32,244 nt of DNA from Candidatus Omnitrophota bacterium. GTDB taxonomy: Bacteria; Omnitrophota; Gorgyraeia; Duberdicusellales; 4484-171. The stretch is from positions 1 through 32,244 of the forward strand of contig JAHISK010000143.1 of the NCBI GenBank assembly GCA_018818105.1, given 5' to 3'. The notes under the pieces are model-generated. The model ran no database searches and had not been told where the DNA came from. It was given only the letters and a program-made list of their open reading frames with translations. The translations under genes and the position numbers were made by a program. This document shows positions 15,739 to 21,256 of the stretch, one piece after another; position 1 is the first letter of the stretch, and every line of letters begins with the position of its first letter.

Positions 15739-16521
15739 ATGCGGATAAAAGATAAATTTGAGCAGTTAAGAAGAGAAAACAGGAAGGCGTTTATCGCTTA
15801 TGTTCCTTATGGTTTTCCTACGGAAAAGCATACTAAAGATATAATTTTAACCCTTGCTGATGCCGGTGCTGATTTGATTGAAGTGGGAATCCCTTTTTCT
15901 GATCCTTTAGCTGATGGACCAGTAATTCAGGCGGCTACTTCTTTAGCTTTAGAGAGAGGAGCTAATGTTTCCGGAGCGTTTAAGTGTTTAGGGGAATTAA
16001 AAGGCAAAATAGATGTTCCTTTGGTGATTATGACCTATTGTAATCCTTTCTTAAGCTTTGGTATGGATAAATTTTTTCGCCAGATGAAAAGCGCTTCTGT
16101 TTCGGGCTTGATGGTAGTGGACTTACCGATAGAAGAAAGTAAAGAATATATTAGTTTGGCTAGAAAATTTGATATAGATACAGTGTTTTTTGTTACTCCG
16201 AAGACTCCTATTTCTCGGGCGAAAAAAATCGCCGATTGTTGCCGCGGATTTATTTATTATATTTCTGTTACAGGAATAACTGGTCCGCAAGATTTTTCCT
16301 ATGGGTCTCTTGCCTCTCGCATTAAGAGGTTGCGTAAGCTTACTAAAGTGCCGATATGCGTTGGTTTTGGTATTCATACTCACAAGCAGGTTAAAGAGGT
16401 TGGCGCCTTTAGTGATGGAGTAATTGTAGGGAGTGAGATTGTAAGTTTTATAAAAAATTATTCGTGTGATAAAAACTTTTTAGACAAATTAAAAAATTAT
16501 ATAGGACAACTGAAGAACTGA
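15739..16521 (+). CDS. trpA: Tryptophan synthase alpha chain
   Basis: This 260-residue (beta/alpha)8 lyase releases indole from indole-glycerol phosphate and channels it to TrpB. The catalytic Glu and Asp are in LIEVGIPFSDPLADGPVIQ. MTYCNP, YYISVTGITG and the phosphate-binding VGFGI and VIVGSEIV segments are conserved. Length is typical. The ATG is preceded by an A-rich spacer without a clear Shine-Dalgarno. A large branched palindrome follows the stop and may end the trp transcript. Confidence 0.95.
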   Translation: MRIKDKFEQLRRENRKAFIAYVPYGFPTEKHTKDIILTLADAGADLIEVGIPFSDPLADGPVIQAATSLALERGANVSGAFKCLGELKGKIDVPLVIMTYCNPFLSFGMDKFFRQMKSASVSGLMVVDLPIEESKEYISLARKFDIDTVFFVTPKTPISRAKKIADCCRGFIYYISVTGITGPQDFSYGSLASRIKRLRKLTKVPICVGFGIHTHKQVKEVGAFSDGVIVGSEIVSFIKNYSCDKNFLDKLKNYIGQLKN

Positions 16522-16524
16522 AAA

Positions 16525-16678
16525 TTAAAGAATCAAAAAACGAATTTTCTCGGGATCGTAAAAATCCCCTGCGAGGATTTTTACTGGCGCTTCACCCTTA
16601 AAAATCCTTCCCTTCGGGAAGGATACCATGCTTTTAAGGGTCAGAGCCTCCCGAATAAAATTGTTTTTGATTCTTTAA
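16525..16678 (+). repeat. Large branched palindrome after trpA
   Basis: Perfect 15-bp outer arms, TTAAAGAATCAAAAA (16525-16539) and TTTTTGATTCTTTAA (16664-16678), continue inward as an imperfect stem to CTCGGGA/TCCCGA. Inside are two hairpins. One is GTAAAAATCC/GGATTTTTAC (16558-16584). The other is compound: ACCCTTAAAA/TTTTAAGGGT around ATCCTTCCC-TTC-GGGAAGGAT (16594-16641). The fold would be a three-way junction. It starts 3 bp after the trpA stop and may act as a terminator or processing structure. The 11-mer CTGGCGCTTCA at the junction also occurs in the rho leader hairpin. Confidence 0.75.
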
Positions 16679-16714
16679 GCAATCTGTTAACTCAGTGTCA
16701 ACCTAGTATTAAAT

Positions 16715-17974
16715 ATGTATAACATAACAAAAATTAACAAAGTAACTTTTATTTTTTCTCCTTTCAAAGGAATAGAAACCGCCTCTCTAGGGGTGTTCTT
16801 GGGGATCGGTTCCCGGTTTGAGAAGAAAAGAGAGAAGGGCATCGCTCATTATTTAGAGCATATGGTGTTTAAAGGAAGCAGAAAATACTCTTATCGCAAG
16901 ATTAAAAGAGAGATTGAAGGGCGTGGAGGGGCGTTAAACGCTTTTACTTCTCAGGAATTAACAGGATATTACGCTTATTTTTTGAATAAGAATTTGAACC
17001 CAACGTTAGACATTCTTTTAGATATGGTGATGAATCCGCTCTTGGACAGCAATGAAATAGAAAAAGAGCGCAATGTAATTTTAGAGGAAATAAAGATGTA
17101 CAACGACCTTCCTTCGGCAAGGGTGACTATGTCCTTGGATCAGCTTCTTTGGCAGACGCACCCGTTAGGGGATGAGGTTATAGGGTATGAGGGAACTGTG
17201 AAGAGAATAAAAAAATGCGATTTGACTTCTTTTCAAAAAGAATTTTATTTGCCATCTAATATGGTTGTTTCTTGTACAGGAGATTTAGATGAGAAAAAGG
17301 TTATAGATTTAATCGGGCAAAAAGTTGAAAAGATATCTGATCGGGCGCGGTTTAGAAGAAATATTCCCGCGTCATTACGGGGATTTCATATAAACGTTGA
17401 AAAAAAAGAATTAGCGCAGGCTCATCTTTGTTTAGGGTTTAGAGGCGTTTCTTATTTGAGTCAAGAGCGGTATGTTGCTGACCTTATAAATGTTATTCTT
17501 GGGGCAAATATGAGTAGTAGATTATTTGAGGAAGTAAGGGAGCGGCGGGCGTTGTGTTATGATATTTCTACTGAAGTTAGAAAGTATAGGGATAGTGGGG
17601 CATTTGCCGTTCATTTGGGGTTAGATAAAAGTAAAATAACCGTAGCGCTTAGCAGTATTTTGAAAGAATTAACAAAGTTAAAAGAAAAATTAGTTTCGCT
17701 TAAGGAGGTCGATAGAGCAAAAGATTATCTTTTAGGGCAAATGGCTATGGGGTTAGAGCGGCCGGGAGGAAGGATGTTCTTTTTGGCAGAGTCGTATTTA
17801 TCGACAAGAAGGATTTATACTTTAAATGAAATTAAGAAGAAGATTAGGGCTATTGATGCTTATCAAATTAGGGAATTATCCCGCGAAATTTTTTCGGTTA
17901 AAAATATGTGTGTAGCGTGTATCGGTGATTTTAATAATGATATTGAGAAAAAAATAAAGGACGTAATTAAATAA
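16715..17974 (+). CDS. M16 family zinc peptidase (processing-protease-like)
   Basis: This 419-residue pitrilysin-family metallopeptidase resembles YmxG and mitochondrial processing peptidase beta. The inverted zinc motif HxxEH is HYLEH (H45, E48, H49), and the third ligand lies in the ERNVILEEIKMY segment about 76 residues on. The second M16 half has the conserved R/Y region (SSRLFEEVRERRALCYDISTE). Length matches the single-chain bacterial members. There is no signal peptide, so a cytoplasmic location is likely; the physiological substrate is unknown. No Shine-Dalgarno precedes the ATG; a TAGTAT 5 bases upstream could give a leaderless transcript. Confidence 0.88.
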   Translation: MYNITKINKVTFIFSPFKGIETASLGVFLGIGSRFEKKREKGIAHYLEHMVFKGSRKYSYRKIKREIEGRGGALNAFTSQELTGYYAYFLNKNLNPTLDILLDMVMNPLLDSNEIEKERNVILEEIKMYNDLPSARVTMSLDQLLWQTHPLGDEVIGYEGTVKRIKKCDLTSFQKEFYLPSNMVVSCTGDLDEKKVIDLIGQKVEKISDRARFRRNIPASLRGFHINVEKKELAQAHLCLGFRGVSYLSQERYVADLINVILGANMSSRLFEEVRERRALCYDISTEVRKYRDSGAFAVHLGLDKSKITVALSSILKELTKLKEKLVSLKEVDRAKDYLLGQMAMGLERPGGRMFFLAESYLSTRRIYTLNEIKKKIRAIDAYQIRELSREIFSVKNMCVACIGDFNNDIEKKIKDVIK

Positions 17975-17993
17975 AAAAGGAAGAGGTTTTAAT

Positions 17994-18377
17994 ATGAGTA
18001 ATAGTAAGAAGAAAGCAGGAAGTAAAGATAAAATATTTAAAATAGTGGATTGGGCAGTGTCTAAAGGAGCAATTAATCCTATAATCTTAGATGTGAGCGC
18101 TTCCAGCGGGCTTTGTGATTATTTTATTATTTGTTCAGCGGATAATAGTCGTCAGGTTGAAGCTATTTGTGATGAAATAAAAGATAAGTGTAAGAAAGAA
18201 AAGATAAGAGTCGCCCATATAGAAAAAGACGACGCGCCGCAATGGATTCTTATGGATATGGTAGATGTAATTTTTCATATTTTTATTGAAGAAGCGAGAG
18301 ACTTGTATAATCTTGAATGTTTATGGAGCGACGCGAAAAAAATAAAAATCCCTCCTGCCAAAAAAGTTAAAGAATAA
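17994..18377 (+). CDS. rsfS: Ribosomal silencing factor RsfS
   Basis: This 127-residue YbeB/Iojap-family protein binds L14 on the 50S subunit and blocks subunit joining when nutrients are scarce. Typical pieces are ILDVSASSGLCDYFIICSADNSRQVEAICDEI, then HIEKDDAPQWILMDMVDVIFHIF and REYYNLE-like RDLYNLECLWSDA. A GGAAGAGG lies upstream of the ATG. It follows the M16 peptidase by 19 bp and probably shares its transcript. Confidence 0.93.
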   Translation: MSNSKKKAGSKDKIFKIVDWAVSKGAINPIILDVSASSGLCDYFIICSADNSRQVEAICDEIKDKCKKEKIRVAHIEKDDAPQWILMDMVDVIFHIFIEEARDLYNLECLWSDAKKIKIPPAKKVKE

Positions 18378-18458
18378 TTCTTTTTTGGTTTTTATATTTT
18401 TTAGCTAGCAAATTTTAAAAGATAAAATTAATTTTTTTTAAAAAAAGCTTAAAAACTA

Positions 18459-18486
18459 TTGACAAATCTTTTTAATTTGTTAAATT
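18459..18486 (+). promoter_or_regulatory. Promoter candidate for the lysine-rich peptide gene
   Basis: A perfect TTGACA at 18459-18464 is followed after 16 bp by TAAATT at 18481-18486 in a very A+T-rich stretch. It lies about 55 bp upstream of the peptide gene, which also has a strong Shine-Dalgarno and terminator. Confidence 0.6.
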
Positions 18487-18525
18487 AAAAATATAGCATT
18501 AACCGATAGTGTGTCGGATAAAAAA

Positions 18526-18535
18526 AAGGAGGTGA
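18526..18535 (+). promoter_or_regulatory. Full-consensus ribosome-binding site
   Basis: AAGGAGGTGA matches the complement of the 16S rRNA 3' end over 10 bases and lies 3 bases before the ATG at 18539 (5 from the AGGAGGT core). It is the strongest such site in the window and identifies the tiny gene that follows. Confidence 0.85.
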
Positions 18536-18538
18536 TTC

Positions 18539-18610
18539 ATGGCAAAGAAGAAAGCAGCAGCAAAGAAAAAAACCGCTACGAAAAAAGCAGCAAAGAAAAA
18601 GAAGAAGTAA
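18539..18610 (+). CDS. 23-residue lysine/alanine-rich basic peptide (histone H1-like)
   Basis: The peptide begins MAKKKAAAKKKTATKKAA and ends in five lysines. It is made only of Met, Ala, Lys and Thr, and 14 of 23 residues are Lys. The composition recalls the C-terminal tails of bacterial histone H1-like proteins (for example chlamydial Hc1 or AlgP), which bind DNA through lysine/alanine repeats; a nucleic-acid-binding role is inferred. The gene is a complete unit of its own: TTGACA promoter, near-perfect ribosome-binding site at 18526-18535, and a strong intrinsic terminator 26 bp after the stop. Together these suggest high expression. Confidence 0.8.
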   Translation: MAKKKAAAKKKTATKKAAKKKKK

Positions 18611-18636
18611 CGAATAGAACACCTTAAGGTTGATAA

Positions 18637-18668
18637 AACCCCGCGAAGAAATACGCGGGGTTTTTTTT
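18637..18668 (+). terminator. Intrinsic terminator of the lysine-rich peptide gene
   Basis: AACCCCGCG (18637-18645) pairs perfectly with CGCGGGGTT (18654-18662) around an 8-base loop, followed by a run of eight T (18661-18668). It is a textbook Rho-independent terminator. Confidence 0.93.
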
Positions 18669-18671
18669 ATT

Positions 18672-18778
18672 CAGAAGACCGAATACTTCAGGACTGAAAA
18701 CTGAGGCTTAAGGATGGAATACTAAAAATATGTTTTTTATCTTGTTTTCTGGCGTCTGGTATCTATCTTCAGTATTCC
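18672..18778 (+). repeat. Heptad inverted repeat, class H (ACTGAAA / CCAGAAA type)
   Basis: The left part (18672-18723) contains units ACTGAAA, ACTGAGG, CTTAAGG, ATGGAAT. The right part (18744-18778), read on the - strand, contains ACTGAAG, ATAGATA, CCAGACG, CCAGAAA. The clearest pairing is GGAATACT with AGTATTCC. Arms are more diverged than in classes A and B. It lies between the terminator and the ribE promoter. Confidence 0.6.
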
Positions 18779-18794
18779 TTTTTTAGCGGGTATA

Positions 18795-18803
18795 TGGTAT
18801 AAT
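18795..18803 (+). promoter_or_regulatory. Extended -10 promoter for riboflavin synthase
   Basis: TGGTATAAT is an extended -10 element (TGn plus TATAAT at 18798-18803), 89 bp upstream of the ribE ATG. The -35 region (TTCCTT) is poor, as is usual for extended -10 promoters. No FMN riboswitch is recognisable in the leader. Confidence 0.6.
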
Positions 18804-18892
18804 CTGTTCGATTTCATTGTAATGTAATTCATTGAAAATTCTTTATTTATCGGTATTTTCAAGTTTTTCTTAGTTGGGAAAAATAGAAGCTT

Positions 18893-19471
18893 ATGTTTAC
18901 AGGAATAATCAAAGAAGTTGGACAAGTTGAGAAAATAGTTAAACAGAGAGGCACGACGCAGTTAGTGATAAGGTCAAATGATCTTTGGAGTAATTGTGAG
19001 GTTAGTGATAGCGTTTCTATTAATGGGGTTTGTCTCACGGTAGTTAAAAAACAAAAGTGTTTGCTTTTTTTTGATGCCATAGATTCAACCTTGAAAAAAA
19101 CTAATTTGAAAAAGATAAGAACGTCCGGGTATGTTAATCTTGAACTAGCATTGCGAGTGGGAGATAAATTGGGCGGTCATTTTGTTTTGGGGCATGTCGA
19201 TGGGGAAGCTAAGCTAATAAAAAAAATTAAAATTAAAAATTTTTGGCGCCTAGATATTGAATTGTTATCAAAGGATAGAAACTTTATTCTAGAAAATGGA
19301 TCAATAGCTTTAGAAGGGATATCTCTTACGGTGAAAAGAATTTTAGCGAAATATTTTTCTGTAGAGTTAATCCCCTTTACTTATGAACATACAAATTTAA
19401 AATATAAGAAAATAGGAGAAACTTTAAATATAGAATTTGATCAGCTCCTTAAGGTAAGAGGTAGTGTTTAG
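18893..19471 (+). CDS. ribE: Riboflavin synthase, alpha subunit
   Basis: This 192-residue enzyme dismutates two 6,7-dimethyl-8-ribityllumazines to riboflavin. The two tandem lumazine-binding beta-barrel domains are visible: MFTGIIKEVGQV...SVSINGVCLTV in the first half and LGGHFVLGHVDG...ISLTVKRI...PFTYEHTNL in the second. Length is slightly below the usual 200-215. Only this riboflavin gene is in the window. It has its own promoter and no strong Shine-Dalgarno. Confidence 0.92.
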   Translation: MFTGIIKEVGQVEKIVKQRGTTQLVIRSNDLWSNCEVSDSVSINGVCLTVVKKQKCLLFFDAIDSTLKKTNLKKIRTSGYVNLELALRVGDKLGGHFVLGHVDGEAKLIKKIKIKNFWRLDIELLSKDRNFILENGSIALEGISLTVKRILAKYFSVELIPFTYEHTNLKYKKIGETLNIEFDQLLKVRGSV

Positions 19472-19546
19472 TAGAAATTAAGATTAATATTTTTTATGCA
19501 TAATTATCTGTATTATTGTTACTAACAACTAAATACTAAGATGGTT

Positions 19547-19624
19547 CGGGAAGTAGCGCAGCTCGGCTAGCGCGCTTGGTTCGGGATCAAGAGGTCGTGG
19601 GTTCAAATCCCACCTTCCCGACCA
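19547..19624 (+). tRNA. tRNA-Pro (anticodon CGG)
   Basis: The acceptor arms CGGGAAG and CTTCCCG pair over 7 bp, with discriminator A and encoded CCA (19622-19624). The D arm is GCGC...GCGC. The anticodon stem CTTGG/TCAAG encloses the loop TTCGGGA with anticodon CGG, reading CCG. The T arm is GTGGG-TTCAAAT-CCCAC. Confidence 0.95.
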
Positions 19625-19925
19625 ATTTAGTATCGCGAAACGATGTTAAATAGAGGTTAGAAATTTGAAAGTAGTAAATCTTTCCTAAAAGGTATCAATT
19701 AACCGCTATCCTTAAATGTTAGATCTTCAAACTGTTTGTAAATTATTCGTTGTGATACACAACTGTAACGCTGTTGTTTGTGAACTTTATTTTTTCGCGC
19801 CCGGAGATTACGGTTTTTGATGGTGAGCCTAAGAGAGGAATATAGTAATGGGTGAGTAAACGAGGGATTGCCTCCTAGGAATATAAGATATTTTAATTGA
19901 AAAATAAGGATTATCGGATAAAATA
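19625..19925 (+). other. About 300-bp gene-free stretch with small hairpins
   Basis: No reading frame of interest is present between the tRNA and the ROK kinase gene. Visible elements are a perfect hairpin GTTGTG-ATA-CACAAC, the short pair CCG...CGG, GAGG...CCTC near 19862-19875, and a possible closing stem of TTAAA/ATCTT at about 19712 with AAGAT/TTTAA at about 19886. It lacks the heptad pattern of other gaps. It may hold a noncoding RNA, but no family can be assigned. Confidence 0.3.
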
Positions 19926-19930
19926 ATGGG

Positions 19931-20830
19931 ATGGAAGTTTTTTTAGGTGTTGATTGGGGCGGAACTTATATCAAAGCCGGCGTAGTTGATGGTAAAGGAA
20001 GAATTGTAGAAAAAGAAGTGTTTTCTTCCTCGAAGTTAAAAGATAAAAGAGTATTTATAAGTGAGATAAAGAAGTTATTGTTTCGCTTTAGCCGTTATAA
20101 AATTACTGCTGTTGGTATTGGCGCGCCAGGAATTATTGATACAAATAAAGGTTTTATCTATTACCTGCCTAATGTTTCAGGGTGGAAAAATTATCCGTTA
20201 AGAACTGTTTTGCAAAAAGAACTTCGATTGCCTGTATATATAGATAACGATGCTAACCTTTTTGCTTTAGCTGAGGCCAAAATTGGAGCTGCCAAAGATA
20301 GACGTCGCGCGATATTTCTAACGTTAGGGACAGGGTTGGGGGGCGCGGTTATTTTAGATGGGAAGATATTAGAGGGAAGAACCAGTGCTTCTGAATTAGG
20401 TCATATGCCGGTTGATATAATGGGGCGAAAATGCGGATGTGGCGGTAGAGGTTGTATTGAAACTCTAGTGGGAAATAGATATTTGTTAGAAGATTATAGA
20501 AAACGTAAAAAAAATACTAAAGTAAAAGACGTTAAGGAAATTTATGATAGAGCGTTATCAGGAGAAGCGAGCGCTTTAGCTGTGTGGATAAGCTTTTCTA
20601 AAGGATTAGGAATGTTTTTATCCGGTATGGTGAATACGTTTAATCCTGAAGTTATTGTTTTTGGCGGCGGAGTTTCTGGGGCGTTTAGCTTATTTAAACC
20701 GATGGTTTGGAAAGTTATTAGGCAACAGGCGATGTGGCCGCAGGTAAAAGGATTAAAGTTAGTAAGAGCGAAGTTAAAAGACACAGGAATTATTGGCGCG
20801 GGGCTATTGGCAAAAGAAAATAGCATATAG
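19931..20830 (+). CDS. ROK family sugar kinase (glucokinase-like)
   Basis: This 299-residue protein has the ATP-binding DWGGTYIKAGVVD motif, the sugar-binding region GIGAPGIID and DNDANLFALAEA with the catalytic aspartate. It also has GTGLGGAVILDG and the ROK zinc site GRKCGCGGRGCIETL with its conserved cysteines. There is no N-terminal helix-turn-helix, so it is an enzyme rather than a repressor. Glucose is the likeliest substrate; other hexoses or N-acetylhexosamines are possible. The final codons and stop (ENSI, AGCATATAG) run into class B-type heptads. Confidence 0.9.
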   Translation: MEVFLGVDWGGTYIKAGVVDGKGRIVEKEVFSSSKLKDKRVFISEIKKLLFRFSRYKITAVGIGAPGIIDTNKGFIYYLPNVSGWKNYPLRTVLQKELRLPVYIDNDANLFALAEAKIGAAKDRRRAIFLTLGTGLGGAVILDGKILEGRTSASELGHMPVDIMGRKCGCGGRGCIETLVGNRYLLEDYRKRKKNTKVKDVKEIYDRALSGEASALAVWISFSKGLGMFLSGMVNTFNPEVIVFGGGVSGAFSLFKPMVWKVIRQQAMWPQVKGLKLVRAKLKDTGIIGAGLLAKENSI

Positions 20831-20986
20831 CGGATATAAATTCGAAGCACGAAATTAGAAATACGAAACAAATTCGAATGATCAAAATTATAAATTTAAA
20901 AACAAAATTTTTAATCTAAGTTTAGAATTTATGTCATTATGATTTTGATAGTGTTTTGAAGTGCGATATTCGATATTCGGATTTTT
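20824..20986 (+). repeat. Heptad inverted repeat, class E (TTCGATA type), with class B remnant
   Basis: AGCATAT, AGCGGAT (20822-20835) form a short class B fragment overlapping the ROK stop. It is followed by a left arm with TTCGAAG, CACGAAA, TTAGAAA, TACGAAA. The right arm (20937-20986) contains TGCGATA, TTCGATA, TTCGGAT. The arms pair imperfectly around an A+T-rich spacer, with ATCAAAATTAT opposite ATGATTTTGAT as the inner match. Confidence 0.7.
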
Positions 20987-21001
20987 TAAAGGATGATAAT
21001 T

Positions 21002-21130
21002 ATGAAATTATTCATAGAGAAAATAATGAAGAATTCTTTAACAGACATTGGAATACAGAGGGCTCTTAGCGATTGGGATAAATTGAATAAGAGTTTGAAT
21101 GAGCATTGTGTGAAATCGGAGAACAGATGA
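21002..21130 (+). CDS. Possible 42-residue hypothetical peptide upstream of lptD
   Basis: An ATG frame with AAAGGATGAT upstream encodes MKLFIEKIMKNSLTDIGIQR and ends SLNEHCVKSENR. It is unrelated to any family I recognise. It stops inside the left arm of the class D repeat, overlapping the lptD start by 4 bp (ATGA). It may be a leader peptide coupling translation to lptD, or a remnant of a gene interrupted by the repeat. Support is only the frame, a weak ribosome-binding site and the overlap. Confidence 0.3.
   Translation: MKLFIEKIMKNSLTDIGIQRALSDWDKLNKSLNEHCVKSENR
21118..21121 (+). promoter_or_regulatory. Ribosome-binding site that decides the lptD start
   Basis: GGAG lies 5 bases before the ATG at 21127, favouring this start over the in-frame TTG at 21106. 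Confidence 0.55.
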
Positions 21131-21256
21131 CAGAAAACAGAAGACAGAAGACGGAAGGTAAACAAGGGCTATCGGCTATTAGCTGGCAGCTTAAAATTTT
21201 TCTTCGAAAAATTTTAAGGAAGTCTGTTGTCTGTTGTCTGTTGTCTGTTGTCTGTT
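21123..21256 (+). repeat. Heptad inverted repeat, class D (GTCTGTT type), inside lptD
   Basis: The left arm (21123-21152) reads ACAGATG, ACAGAAA, ACAGAAG, ACAGAAG. The right arm (21222-21256) is five perfect copies of GTCTGTT. Between them lie a second heptad type (GGCTATC, GGCTATT, AGCTGGC) and a perfect 13-bp hairpin, CTTAAAATTTTTC/GAAAAATTTTAAG (21190-21218). The whole element is in frame and encodes the start and signal peptide of LptD. Confidence 0.9.

Noticed and set aside
18804-18892. FMN riboswitch upstream of riboflavin synthase
   Set aside because: The conserved FMN-box sequences and multi-stem layout are not present in the short leader.
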